Assembly: GCA_002428085.1 (NCBI GenBank)
Contig: DJAA01000039.1
Location: 2,566 to 63,952 of the forward strand
DNA length: 61,387 nucleotides
Reading direction: 5' to 3'
DNA from: Sulfurimonas sp. UBA6014
GTDB lineage: Bacteria; Campylobacterota; Campylobacteria; Campylobacterales; Sulfurimonadaceae
The first letter of the stretch is position 1, and the number at the start of each line of letters is the position of its first letter. The notes beneath the pieces are model-generated. The model did no database searches. It saw only the letters and a list, made by a program, of their open reading frames with translations, and was not told the origin of the DNA. Below, piece by piece: positions 8,568-16,971 of the stretch. The translations under genes were made by a program, and so were the position numbers.

Positions 8568-9694
8568 TGTGCGAAACTCACCAAAATATGGCCGATAAAA
8601 AGCCCGCCAAAAGTTCCGATAAGATATCCCATGATTGCCATTAAAACCCCGATACTTACCAGTGATTTGTTAAATGCTGCAGCTAAAATCGGCGCGGAGG
8701 CAACTCCACCGATATTCGCCAAAGAGGCAACGGCAATGCTGAATAAATCGAGTTTAAAAATTTTTGCCCCCATAACCATTAAAATAGCATGAATAACTAA
8801 AATACTAAAACCTGCCAAAACATATATCCAAACCTCACTAAAACTCTCAAAAACAGCCGCAGAGCCTATGAGTGCTATGAGAACATAGAGCATGGTCGTG
8901 GCAACTTCGCTTGAGCCATTCACGGTTTTTAATTTTGTAAATGAACCTAAAACTCCAAAAAGAGTCGCTAACATCACCACCGTCGTAGTCGTACCCAGCA
9001 CTTGAATATGCTGGGCAATAAGTTGGCAAAGAAGAGAAATCAAAAGAGCAAAAAAGATAAGTAACCAATACCTTTTTGCCCCCACAGTACAAGCACACCC
9101 TATTTGTGAAAAAATCACTTGCGTGTCAGTTGCACCGATAAACTTGTTGAACAAAGAGGCAAAAGGAACTAAAAAAAGCAAGAACATGACCCATAAAGTA
9201 TAGTTGACACTATCAACAATAAGCACGTAACCAAAGGCTTCTTGGGTCACACCAAGAGCAGAGCCTACCGCTATCATGTTGGCAGTTCCGCCCATCCAAC
9301 TCCCAGATAATGCTCCAAATGCCGCAGCAATTTGTGGGTTAAAGTTAAATGCCAAAGAGACAAAAATAAATCCAAAAGCCAAACTCACTACCGCTAAAAC
9401 ATAGGCGATAAGAAGCGTGCGTCCAAGTTTGAAAAAATGCGAAAAATCGACTCCAAGGAGCATTAAAAAAAGCATCGCAGGAAGTAAATTTGTTTTTGTG
9501 AGCGTATATATATGCTCAATTGCCTCATTTTTCTCAAACATTCCCACACTTGAGAGCAACATACTAAAGGCATAAATCATCACCACAGAGGGGACAAACT
9601 TGAAAATTTTAAGTTTCACCTTTTGCTCTAAAAGAAGAAAAAATGTTGCAATGAATGCAATAAAAAAGAGATACCCAAGAGCCGAACTAATCAC
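8564..9694 (-). CDS. DUF819 family membrane protein
   Basis: A polytopic membrane protein of 376 residues from the GTG at 9694, which has GAAGGGG six bases upstream; the longer reading from TTG at 9709 lacks a site. About ten to eleven hydrophobic helices are seen, with the repeated glycine-rich motifs 'GALSGSWMGGTANMIAVG' and 'LANIGGVASAPILAAAFN', which look like the two halves of an inverted-repeat transporter. The family (DUF819, YjcL) has no proven substrate that I know of. Being placed between a periplasmic amidase and a dipeptide epimerase, it is a candidate carrier for muropeptides or dipeptides. This is inference from the neighbours. Confidence 0.8.
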   Translation of the reverse strand: MISSALGYLFFIAFIATFFLLLEQKVKLKIFKFVPSVVMIYAFSMLLSSVGMFEKNEAIEHIYTLTKTNLLPAMLFLMLLGVDFSHFFKLGRTLLIAYVLAVVSLAFGFIFVSLAFNFNPQIAAAFGALSGSWMGGTANMIAVGSALGVTQEAFGYVLIVDSVNYTLWVMFLLFLVPFASLFNKFIGATDTQVIFSQIGCACTVGAKRYWLLIFFALLISLLCQLIAQHIQVLGTTTTVVMLATLFGVLGSFTKLKTVNGSSEVATTMLYVLIALIGSAAVFESFSEVWIYVLAGFSILVIHAILMVMGAKIFKLDLFSIAVASLANIGGVASAPILAAAFNKSLVSIGVLMAIMGYLIGTFGGLFIGHILVSFAQ

Positions 9695-10337
9695 AAGGCG
9701 CCCCTTCAAGCCCTTTTATTTCTGAGCGTAAAGCTTGCATAAAAGCCTCTCCAGGGTCATGTTTTTCTGTTCTGTAGCTTCTCTTTTTTTCAAGCCACAA
9801 CGCTGTTTTTTCAAAGCATTGATACTCCGAATGCGCTACAACATACCTAATGGTTGGAAACTGCTGTTGCAAAGCGTTAATAAGTGCGATATTGGATTGA
9901 AGCTGTGCTGGGGTGAGATTTTCTTTATTATTTTGTCCACCTACGTTTTCTATCCCTATTGTGATGTAATTGAGCCCTATGACATGTCTTGCCATAAAAT
10001 TTAGTGGCATTAACTGATGGATAGTCCCGTCTCTTGCCACCAAAAAATGGGCGGAAACATTGAGCATGCCGCCACTTGCAATATCAGGTCTATCTAAAGG
10101 CAAAACAGAGGGGTTTAAACGGGCATACGAAGCGGCAAAATCATCAACTCCCGTGTAGTGAATAAGAATTATTTGAGGAACAATAGTAATGTCTGAAACA
10201 TCGAGGTTATAATGTGTCCGAATATACTCTTGAGTGAGCTTTATTCGCAACTCACCAAACTCGATGGGACTTTTTTTTATCTCAAGTGCGCTTGTGAGTG
10301 TCACAAGACAAAGAGATACGAACAATAATTTGAGCAT
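9687..10337 (-). CDS. Secreted N-acetylmuramoyl-L-alanine amidase
   Basis: A 216-residue protein with signal peptide (MLKLLFVSLCLVTLTSALE) and an Amidase_2/PGRP-type domain. Zinc ligands are visible as His in 'IILIHYTGVDD' and His/Asp in 'TEKHDPGEAF'; 'ITIGIENVGG' is the usual core strand. It would cut the bond between muramic acid and the stem peptide in the periplasm, releasing peptides. Its stop overlaps the start region of the DUF819 transporter-like gene by eight bases, so the two are coupled. The family also includes cytosolic AmpD, but the signal peptide places this one outside the inner membrane. Confidence 0.88.
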   Translation of the reverse strand: MLKLLFVSLCLVTLTSALEIKKSPIEFGELRIKLTQEYIRTHYNLDVSDITIVPQIILIHYTGVDDFAASYARLNPSVLPLDRPDIASGGMLNVSAHFLVARDGTIHQLMPLNFMARHVIGLNYITIGIENVGGQNNKENLTPAQLQSNIALINALQQQFPTIRYVVAHSEYQCFEKTALWLEKKRSYRTEKHDPGEAFMQALRSEIKGLEGAPCD

Positions 10338-10422
10338 CCTGCTACCCTTTATTTTTCTTTGTAGTGTAACATAAACTCCCTCATGAAGAATCTTGTTTAG
10401 TCGATTTTAATGACAAAAATAC

Positions 10423-10428
10423 TACAAT
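10423..10428 (+). promoter_or_regulatory. TACAAT -10 box, possible leaderless start
   Basis: TACAAT ends six bases before the ATG at 10435. If used, transcription would begin at or within a base or two of the ATG. No Shine-Dalgarno sequence precedes that ATG, which agrees with a leaderless message. The same geometry is seen before miaA (29604-29609). Confidence 0.4.
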
Positions 10429-10434
10429 ATTTTT

Positions 10435-10815
10435 ATGAAAATACACAAAATCGAAAAACAAAAACTTCTCTTAGTTCCCTTTACTCCTGATGCACGCAAA
10501 CTTGCACGGGCACTCTACAACACCGCCAAAAAAAGTCAAAGCGGGTTGCATGTGGAAGTAAAACTCAAAACTATTTTTTCTTTACTTGGTATTAGCGATA
10601 GCAAAGAGTCTCTAGCGTACATCGTCACACTTTTAGAAGAACTCAATGAACCCATAGCAGTAAAAGATTTTAAATTTTTTGCTAAGATATATCCTTTGAG
10701 AATTATGGTTTTTTGTCGCTACACATTTGTAGATGAGTCAGTTGCAATTGAGCTCAATGAAGAGTATTTACTGGCAGAAAAATCGTACATGATAGACCCA
10801 TTTTTATCACATTGA
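10435..10815 (+). CDS. Hypothetical protein, 126 residues
   Basis: I do not recognise this protein. It is basic in its first half ('KIHKIEKQKLLLVPFTPDARKLARALYNTAKK'-like region), with no signal or membrane segment, and is predicted by eye to be mixed helix/strand. The 'IFSLLGISDSKESLAYIVTLLEELN' stretch could form a helix-turn-helix and hints at a winged-helix fold as in replication initiators, but this is weak. It lies nine bases before the DnaQ-like exonuclease and is likely co-transcribed with it, so a role on nucleic acid would be plausible. There is no ribosome binding site; a -10 box sits directly upstream, so the mRNA may be leaderless. Confidence 0.65.
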   Translation: MKIHKIEKQKLLLVPFTPDARKLARALYNTAKKSQSGLHVEVKLKTIFSLLGISDSKESLAYIVTLLEELNEPIAVKDFKFFAKIYPLRIMVFCRYTFVDESVAIELNEEYLLAEKSYMIDPFLSH

Positions 10816-10824
10816 GGTGAAACT

Positions 10825-11577
10825 TTGGCAAAAAAATATATTATATTAGATACAGAAACAACGGGAGCGAGTGAGAGCGACCGCATTATTCAACTCGGTT
10901 ACATTGTCCTTGGCGCAAAAGAGATGGAGGTTCATAACGAATTTTGCTCTACAAATGTCCCCATCAGTTTTGGTGCGATGGAAGTCCATGGAATCACCCC
11001 TGATATGCTCGAGGGGAAACCTCCTTGCCAAAAAACAAAAGCCTATGAGAGACTTTTAGAGTTCAATACCCCTGAGAACTACATCATCATTCATAACGCC
11101 CCTTTTGATTTGGGGATGCTGGAAAAAGAGGGCTTCAAAACGCAAATGAAAGTCATCGATACTCTACGCGTTGCAAAGCACATTCTCCCCGATGAAGAGG
11201 CACACAGACTTCAGTATTTTCGCTATAAAATGGAGCTTTACAAAGAAGAACAAAAAGAATCAGATGCCCTTGGAGTCGTTGTAAAAGCGCATGACGCGCT
11301 TGGTGATGTTTTGATTTTAAAACTTTTTTTGTCTAAACTCAAAGAGAGACTCACACAAGAGTTTCCAAATGAAAACCCAGTTGAAAAAATGGTTGAACTC
11401 ACAAATACCCCTATTTTCATCAAAATATTCAAATTTGGAAAATATAAAGGCAAAACGCTTCAAGAGGTCGCAAGTAGCGACGCAGGCTATTTGCGATGGA
11501 TGCTTAGTAGTATGGAACACCTTGATGAAGATTTGCGATACTCTATAAATCTCTTACTCACTAATGTTATGCGCTAA
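10825..11577 (+). CDS. DnaQ-like 3'-5' exonuclease with C-terminal extension
   Basis: A 250-residue DEDDh exonuclease. Motif I is 'IILDTETTG', motif II 'IIIHNAPFDLGML', and motif III is the 'KAHDALGDVLILKLF' segment. Residues about 200-245 form a separate small domain ('IKIFKFGKYKGKTLQEVAS', 'YLRWMLSS') that resembles the C-terminal module of ExoX-type and related proteins, often annotated as a putative nucleic-acid-binding part. The TTG start at 10825 is supported by GAGGTG upstream. It is shorter than, and not the same as, polymerase III epsilon in a polymerase operon; a repair or RNA/DNA trimming role is more likely. It pairs with the unknown gene just before it. Confidence 0.85.
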   Translation: MAKKYIILDTETTGASESDRIIQLGYIVLGAKEMEVHNEFCSTNVPISFGAMEVHGITPDMLEGKPPCQKTKAYERLLEFNTPENYIIIHNAPFDLGMLEKEGFKTQMKVIDTLRVAKHILPDEEAHRLQYFRYKMELYKEEQKESDALGVVVKAHDALGDVLILKLFLSKLKERLTQEFPNENPVEKMVELTNTPIFIKIFKFGKYKGKTLQEVASSDAGYLRWMLSSMEHLDEDLRYSINLLLTNVMR

Positions 11578-11599
11578 AACGAACACGTCCGTTTTAGCG
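11572..11599. terminator. Hairpin over exonuclease stop codon
   Basis: Perfect 10-base stem CGCTAAAACG (11572-11581) and CGTTTTAGCG (11590-11599) with an 8-base loop. The left arm contains the TAA stop of the exonuclease gene. No T-run follows on the plus strand, so it may be a processing or stability hairpin rather than a classical terminator. It lies between convergent genes. Confidence 0.55.
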
Positions 11600-11675
11600 G
11601 CAGGGACACAAGCAACTACAACCCCCTGAAGCTACGAAAAACAGAGTTTTTTGAGAATTTCAGAGTATTAAAAAA

Positions 11676-12965
11676 TTAGCTAAAAAAGATAAAAAGAATA
11701 AATGCGATAAAAGCACCAATAAGTGCATAGGGAAGTTGCGTTTGGACGTGCTCAACAATATCGCAGTCACTTGCCATAGCAGAGATGATAGTCGTATCGG
11801 AAATAGGGGAGCAGTGGTCACCAAAAACGCCGCCAGAGATGACAGCACCGATGCAAAGAGCCACATTTGCCTCCATGCCAACTGCCATAGGGACAGCAAT
11901 GGGAATCATGATGCTAAAAGTTCCCCAACTTGTCCCTGTTGCAAAAGAGATAAGAGAAGCGAGCAAAAATAGTACTGCTGCCAAAAAAGTAACACTGAGA
12001 TTTTCACTTGCCAAAGAGGCTAGATACATCCCTGTTTTAAGCTCGCTTGTCACCTCTCCTATGGCAAAAGCAAGGAGTAAAATGAGTGCTATCGTCAAAA
12101 ACTTTTTTGCTCCATGGATCGACGTTTTACCCCAAGTGGCAAAACTCATATTTTTAGTCCCTACAAAATAAACAAGGGTAAATAAAAGGACACTCACCAT
12201 CGTATAAAAAACTGAACTTGAACCACTCCCTTGAAGGATATTGCCACTTCCTGTGCTATATAAAAAAACAAAAACTAAAAGAACCATAAGTACTATTGGA
12301 AAAAGTGCGTACTTCATGCTGGCACTTTTTTGTATGCGTTGGTGTGGGTCAAATGGGAAAACTTGAGCATACTTCATCGGACCAATATCTATACCAAACC
12401 AAATTGTGATAAATGTCACAACTAAAATACTCATGGCATAAAAATTATAAAGCAGAGACTCTAACAAGAGAGCAATGCCGCTGCCTTCTAAAACATTTGT
12501 TTCGATTTGGGTGGAAATAAGTCCAAGCAAAAGTGCTCCCCAGCCATTTAAAACAATCAAAGAACATACAGGCGCAGAGGTAGAGTCACAAACAAATGCG
12601 AGTTTTGCATGCGGCACTTTATAGGTATCACACAGTGGTTTCCCCACGGCTCCTGCAACAAGTGAGGTTATAGAAGACTCTATAAAGATAATAATCCCAA
12701 TGACATAGCTCACCAAAAGAGCAGAACGCCCAGAGGTAACAAATCCCTTTTTATGATAAACATACTCTATAAAACCTTGTATCCCCCCTGATTTTTCGAT
12801 TAATGCCATAATGCTACCGACTAAAATAACAAAGGCAAGGGTTTTTAATATCCAAGCCTCACTTAAAAGTGTCTCAAAGAGTGAAAAAATTGCACTTATA
12901 GACAAAAGAAAAGAAAAATCATTTAAAATCAACACACCAAGAACAATGCCGCTAAAAAGTGACAA
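11676..12965 (-). CDS. Na+/H+ antiporter, NhaC family
   Basis: A polytopic inner-membrane antiporter of at least 429 residues. Typical features include 'GSIMALIEKSGGIQGFIEYV', 'CDSTSAPVCSLIVLNGWGA', 'ATGTSWGTFSIMIPIA' and 'GGVFGDHCSPISDTTIISAMAS', all signatures of the NhaC superfamily (Na+/H+ or sometimes amino-acid coupled). The first canonical start codon is the TTG at 12965, with no ribosome binding site. The same frame is open further upstream, to the stop at 13092-13094, and encodes what looks like the missing first helix (ALSLLPSLLAIAFALYTKNV), but contains no ATG, GTG or TTG; an ATA at 13038-13040 sits where the start would be expected. See findings. The upstream GNAT gene ends at 13043. 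Confidence 0.88.
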   Translation of the reverse strand: MSLFSGIVLGVLILNDFSFLLSISAIFSLFETLLSEAWILKTLAFVILVGSIMALIEKSGGIQGFIEYVYHKKGFVTSGRSALLVSYVIGIIIFIESSITSLVAGAVGKPLCDTYKVPHAKLAFVCDSTSAPVCSLIVLNGWGALLLGLISTQIETNVLEGSGIALLLESLLYNFYAMSILVVTFITIWFGIDIGPMKYAQVFPFDPHQRIQKSASMKYALFPIVLMVLLVFVFLYSTGSGNILQGSGSSSVFYTMVSVLLFTLVYFVGTKNMSFATWGKTSIHGAKKFLTIALILLLAFAIGEVTSELKTGMYLASLASENLSVTFLAAVLFLLASLISFATGTSWGTFSIMIPIAVPMAVGMEANVALCIGAVISGGVFGDHCSPISDTTIISAMASDCDIVEHVQTQLPYALIGAFIAFILFIFFS

Positions 12966-13042
12966 AAGAACATTTTTTGTATAAAGTGCGAAAGCTATCG
13001 CTAGAAGTGAGGGGAGAAGCGAGAGGGCTGAGAGTTCTATAG

Positions 13043-13666
13043 CTAAAACTCTATCGCTAAAAGAAGAAGTCCGAGCCTGCCAAACTTCTCTTTATAAAGA
13101 TCACACTCACGCTCTTCAATCTCTTTAAACCCTAACTTTTTATAAAAAAGGATAGTCTCTAAAGAACCGATTTCTACGATGGTTTGGGCTATTCTATACC
13201 CTTTTAATCTCGCAGTGAGCAAGCTCTTTTGCATGAGCGCTTTTAAAACACCCACATCCCTAAAATTGTCTACCTCTTCCATGAAGTCTAACATGAGCGT
13301 TGTGTTATTTAAATTAAAAGCGCAGCTATCAAGAACTTCTAATTGTTGAGAAATATCCTCATCATACCCAATCTCTCTCAAAGAGCTTAAAAAAGATTCT
13401 CTATTGGATATTCTAGGCTCATAACTGCAAAGTGTTCCTACAAGCTCTCCGCTGAGTTCTGCAACTAAAAAGTTGCTAAAATGGCAACGATTCTTTATGG
13501 TTGTTTTGGCAAGTGCCTCAATATTTTTCAACAATATCTTATCGTCGTTCGTTGAAAAAAACAGATCAAAAACACCATCTCTTTTTCCAGCCCGGGTACT
13601 TTGTAAAATCATTTTTGCTAAAAAAGGAGCGTCTTGAACGACTGCCTGTCTAATTTTAATACTCAT
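13043..13666 (-). CDS. GNAT family N-acetyltransferase
   Basis: A protein of 207 residues from ATG 13666, chosen over TTG 13678 because GGA lies seven bases upstream of the ATG. The GNAT fold is suggested by 'IRQAVVQDAPFLAKMIL' at the start, 'NFLVAELSGELVGTLCSYE' as the central strands and 'LETILFYKKLGFKEIEERE' near the end, the last being a standard acetyl-CoA-domain pattern. The acyl acceptor is unknown. It ends within a few bases of the coding frame of the NhaC-type antiporter, so the two are probably one transcript. Confidence 0.8.
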   Translation of the reverse strand: MSIKIRQAVVQDAPFLAKMILQSTRAGKRDGVFDLFFSTNDDKILLKNIEALAKTTIKNRCHFSNFLVAELSGELVGTLCSYEPRISNRESFLSSLREIGYDEDISQQLEVLDSCAFNLNNTTLMLDFMEEVDNFRDVGVLKALMQKSLLTARLKGYRIAQTIVEIGSLETILFYKKLGFKEIEERECDLYKEKFGRLGLLLLAIEF

Positions 13667-13718
13667 GCCTAATTCCAAAATTAAATAAAATCATAGATAA
13701 GTAATAGTACCATACTTT

Positions 13719-14429
13719 ATGATAAAAAGTTTCTTAATTCTCTTAATCTTCCAAATTTCTATCTTAAGTGCACAACAGATAGTTCTGGTTGTCGCACGCG
13801 ATTTCAACACCTCTCAAGCGTTGCTTGAGTGCTATGAAGATGGTAAAAAAGTTTTTAATACTCATGAGGTCAATCTTGGTAAAAATGGTCTGGGATGGGG
13901 GCTTGGAGCCGTAGAGATGCATCAAAATAAAGCGCAACCGCTCAAAAAAGAGGGGGACAACAAAGCGCCTGCAGGTATTTTTGAACTTACAAATATATTT
14001 GGCTATAAAAATGCCGATGATTTTAAACTCGATTTTCTCCATGCATCACAAAATCTTATTTGTGTTGATGACATAGACTCTGCACTCTACAACAAACTTA
14101 TCCAAATGCCTCCAATAATCCCAAAAAGTTATGAAAAAATGAGAAGAGAGGATCATCAATACGAGCTAGGTATCGTCGTAGCACACAACATGCAAGGGGT
14201 AAAAGGGGGAGGTTCATGTATCTTTTTACACGTAGAAAAAACAGACAAAGCGCCTACAGCAGGGTGTACGTCTATGCCCTTGGCACATATCAAAAATATA
14301 GCTTCATGGCTAGATAGAAGTAAAAAACCTCTTCTTATTCAGATTCCAAAATCATCTTCCAAAGAAATTTTAAAACTCTATCCAACACTTAAAAAATCAA
14401 AACTTCTCCAAGAAGAGGAGGAAAAATAG
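13719..14429 (+). CDS. L,D-transpeptidase (YkuD domain)
   Basis: A 236-residue secreted protein with signal peptide (MIKSFLILLIFQISILSAQ). The YkuD active site is present: 'IFLHVEKTDKAPTAGCTSM' contains the conserved His and the catalytic Cys in the [S/T]xGC[T] context. Such enzymes make or remodel 3-3 peptidoglycan cross-links, attach proteins to the wall or trim tetrapeptides; in helical Campylobacterota related enzymes help cell shape. No ribosome binding site is evident before the ATG. The 3' end lies two bases from the convergent argS stop codon. Its partner scaffold proteins are not visible nearby. Confidence 0.88.
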   Translation: MIKSFLILLIFQISILSAQQIVLVVARDFNTSQALLECYEDGKKVFNTHEVNLGKNGLGWGLGAVEMHQNKAQPLKKEGDNKAPAGIFELTNIFGYKNADDFKLDFLHASQNLICVDDIDSALYNKLIQMPPIIPKSYEKMRREDHQYELGIVVAHNMQGVKGGGSCIFLHVEKTDKAPTAGCTSMPLAHIKNIASWLDRSKKPLLIQIPKSSSKEILKLYPTLKKSKLLQEEEEK

Positions 14430-14431
14430 CT

Positions 14432-16033
14432 CTAAAGCTCTTCTTCCTCTTTACTCATGCGATTTTTTGCTTCTATCCCCATCAAAGATAGCCCTGTTTT
14501 TAGTGAAAGGGCAACTACTAGAAATAGCTTGAGCAATTTTGCTTCATCTTCATTTCCAATAATTCTACACTCATAATAAAATCTATGGAGCGAAGCTGCA
14601 AGAGCTTTGAGATAATCAGGGAGCTTTTGAACTTGACGGGAGCTAAAAGCGTCTTCAATTATTTCAGGGAGCAAAAGTGCCTCAAAAAGTAAACTTTGAG
14701 CATTTTCATCTAAACCTTTTAATGAAACTTCCAAAATATGCTCTTTGGTAAAATTACTTTTACCCACAATGGTATGAATTCTTGCATGTGCATACTGGAT
14801 ATAAAAGATAGGATTTGAGCTATCTTGTTTTTTAAATTCTGAAATATCAAACTCTAAAGCAGTATCACTTTTTTTAGATGCAAAAATAAATCGAAGTGCG
14901 TCTGAGCCTATCTCTTGAACAATTTCGCTCATGAGGATGACATTTCCAGCACGTTTACTCATTTTGTAAGGCTCACCATCTTTGAGTAAACTTACCATTT
15001 GAGAGAGTAAAACTTCAAGCTTACGAGGTTCATATCCTAAAAATGAAACTGCAGCTTTTACGCGCGAAATGTAGCCATGATGGTCTGCGCCCCAAATATT
15101 AATGTAATGTTCATACCCTCGCTCAAACTTTTGGTTATGATACACAATATCACCTGCGAGGTAAGTAGGACGCCCATCTTCTCGAACGACCACTCTGTCT
15201 TTTTCATCATCTCTAGACTCTGAGGCTATCCAAATTTTTCCCTCTTTTTCATAAACACCCTCACCCATCTTGTGTAAAACTCTCTCCCAGTCATCATACA
15301 AAGAAGATTCATACACAAAAGTGTCAAAAAAGATATGTAAATCGCCCAAATCTTTTACAATAATGTTCATAACAGCATCTTTTGCCCAGAGTGCGAGCTC
15401 TTTTTGACGCGATTCATCTTGTAAAATCTCTTTACCAAATCTTTCTACCGCACCCCTAACAAGAGGCGCCAAATACTCACCTCTGTAATAACTCTCAGGA
15501 TACGCAACATCTTCGCCTAAAACAGTTGCACGTCCTTCAAGCTGGATAGAGAGTCCAAGCAAATCGATTTGATTTCCCGCATCATTGACATAATACTCTG
15601 CCGTAATATCATAGCCAAGATGACGGGCAAGTCTCAAAAGTGTATCTCCATAGACTGCGCCACGTGCATGACCTATATGAAGAGGTCCAGTCGGATTGGC
15701 ACTTACAAACTCTAGGAGAATTTTCTCTTTTTTTTCTTGCTTGCCAAATTGGGCTTGATTATGTAATGCCCAAGTGCCATATTCATGTAAAAAATTTTCA
15801 CTTAAACGAAAATTTAAATACCCTTTGACCGATGCAACACTTGAAAATATTTCACTCTCTTCAAAGGAAGAGGCAAGTTCTTCTGCTACAACTATGGGAG
15901 ATTTTTTTAATTCTTTTGCTAGAGAAAAAGCGATTGGGGTTGCAAAATGACCGAAAGTTCGGTCTTTTGGCTTTTCTAAAACAACTTCACGACCAAATTT
16001 TTCACGTAAAAGTGCCGATACACGTTGTTTCAA
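14432..16033 (-). CDS. argS: Arginyl-tRNA synthetase
   Basis: A 533-residue class I aminoacyl-tRNA synthetase. It has the N-terminal additional domain, 'LEFVSANPTGPLHIGHARGA' carrying the HIGH motif, and 'PYKMSKRAGNVILM' carrying the KMSKS-like loop; the C-terminal helical DALR anticodon-binding domain follows ('IQYAHARIHTIV'). It charges tRNA-Arg with arginine. It begins three bases after tatA and is the last gene of the block that runs from rpsB downwards. I recall the same argS-tatA-gmk order in C. jejuni. Confidence 0.98.
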   Translation of the reverse strand: MKQRVSALLREKFGREVVLEKPKDRTFGHFATPIAFSLAKELKKSPIVVAEELASSFEESEIFSSVASVKGYLNFRLSENFLHEYGTWALHNQAQFGKQEKKEKILLEFVSANPTGPLHIGHARGAVYGDTLLRLARHLGYDITAEYYVNDAGNQIDLLGLSIQLEGRATVLGEDVAYPESYYRGEYLAPLVRGAVERFGKEILQDESRQKELALWAKDAVMNIIVKDLGDLHIFFDTFVYESSLYDDWERVLHKMGEGVYEKEGKIWIASESRDDEKDRVVVREDGRPTYLAGDIVYHNQKFERGYEHYINIWGADHHGYISRVKAAVSFLGYEPRKLEVLLSQMVSLLKDGEPYKMSKRAGNVILMSEIVQEIGSDALRFIFASKKSDTALEFDISEFKKQDSSNPIFYIQYAHARIHTIVGKSNFTKEHILEVSLKGLDENAQSLLFEALLLPEIIEDAFSSRQVQKLPDYLKALAASLHRFYYECRIIGNEDEAKLLKLFLVVALSLKTGLSLMGIEAKNRMSKEEEEL

Positions 16034-16036
16034 ATC

Positions 16037-16270
16037 TTATACTTTTGTTTGAGTTTTAGAGATATCAGAAGCTACAACTTCTTCACTTTTTTCTATTTTT
16101 TTTGGAGCTTCAGCTTCTACTGTTGCAGGAGCATCTTCTTTCATCTCTTTTTTAAAGTTTCTAATCCCTTGACCTATACCTTTTGCTAAATCAGGTATTT
16201 TTTTTGCACCAAACAACAAAACTACAATTCCAAAAATTACTAATAACTCCATTCCACTAGGCATTGACAT
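16037..16270 (-). CDS. tatA: Twin-arginine translocase subunit TatA
   Basis: A 77-residue protein with one N-terminal membrane helix ('MELLVIFGIVVLLFGAKK'), the FGxKxxP hinge ('FGAKKIPDLAKGIGQGI') and an amphipathic helix, then a charged tail rich in Glu, Ala and Lys. TatA multimers form the pore for export of folded proteins such as hydrogenases and molybdoenzymes. The ATG at 16270 has GGA seven bases upstream. It is placed between gmk and argS, away from tatBC. Confidence 0.96.
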   Translation of the reverse strand: MSMPSGMELLVIFGIVVLLFGAKKIPDLAKGIGQGIRNFKKEMKEDAPATVEAEAPKKIEKSEEVVASDISKTQTKV

Positions 16271-16344
16271 AAGTATTTCCTTTTTTTAAATTTTAAGATT
16301 AGTAGTGTACCTACTCTTTGCTGTAACTACTCTTATCAACGAGA

Positions 16345-16971
16345 CTACTGCTCTATATCTTCCCATTGCTGAACAAATTCATTTATTTTTTCAGTAGGAA
16401 TTTTAATCCTTGCGGTAATAGCGATTTGTCTTAAGACATCTGCAGCAATTTTTAAATCATCATTAATGATAAGATAATCATATTCCGAAATTCTCTGTAC
16501 TTCACGTTTTGCCATCTTAAGCCTATTAGACATAACTTCAGCAGAGTCGGTTGAGCGTCCCTCAAGTCTTTTTTTAAGCTCAGACAAAGTTGGAGGGGTG
16601 ATAAACACAGAAGTTGTAATGTCCCCAAGGCGATTTTTTACAGCAGTATTTCCCTGAACATCTATATCAAAAAGGACTAATTTACCTAAATTTAGCGCTT
16701 CTTTGACAGGTTTTATAGACGTTCCGTAATAATTTCCATGAACAGTTGCATACTCTAAAAAGTTCTCAGCTTCGATATCTTTTTTGAACTCTTCAACAGT
16801 GACAAAATGGTAATGAACCCCATTTACTTCACCTGGTCTTCTGGGGCGCGTTGTTGTAGAGATAGAAAAATAGCATGCACCAATATCATTGATGATTTCC
16901 CTCAAAAGAGAGCTCTTCCCTGCACCACTTGGTCCAGAGAGGACTAAAACTGCACCATTTTTTCTATACAT
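16345..16971 (-). CDS. gmk: Guanylate kinase
   Basis: A 208-residue enzyme that phosphorylates GMP to GDP. The P-loop 'LSGPSGAGKSSLLREI', the GMP-binding 'STTTRPRRPGEVNGVHYHFV' and the lid 'RLEGRSTDSAEVMSNRL' are intact. The ATG overlaps the TAA of the upstream acidic-protein gene by one base (TAATG), so translation is coupled. GTP and c-di-GMP supply depend on it, though its place here reflects conserved order more than function. Confidence 0.98.
   Translation of the reverse strand: MYRKNGAVLVLSGPSGAGKSSLLREIINDIGACYFSISTTTRPRRPGEVNGVHYHFVTVEEFKKDIEAENFLEYATVHGNYYGTSIKPVKEALNLGKLVLFDIDVQGNTAVKNRLGDITTSVFITPPTLSELKKRLEGRSTDSAEVMSNRLKMAKREVQRISEYDYLIINDDLKIAADVLRQIAITARIKIPTEKINEFVQQWEDIEQ

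Noticed and set aside
10435..10815. Plasmid replication initiator
   Set aside because: A possible winged helix is only vaguely suggested; there are no iterons and no plasmid genes nearby.
16271..16344. tRNA or small RNA in the tatA-gmk gap
   Set aside because: No cloverleaf and no terminator; the 74 bases look like plain spacer.
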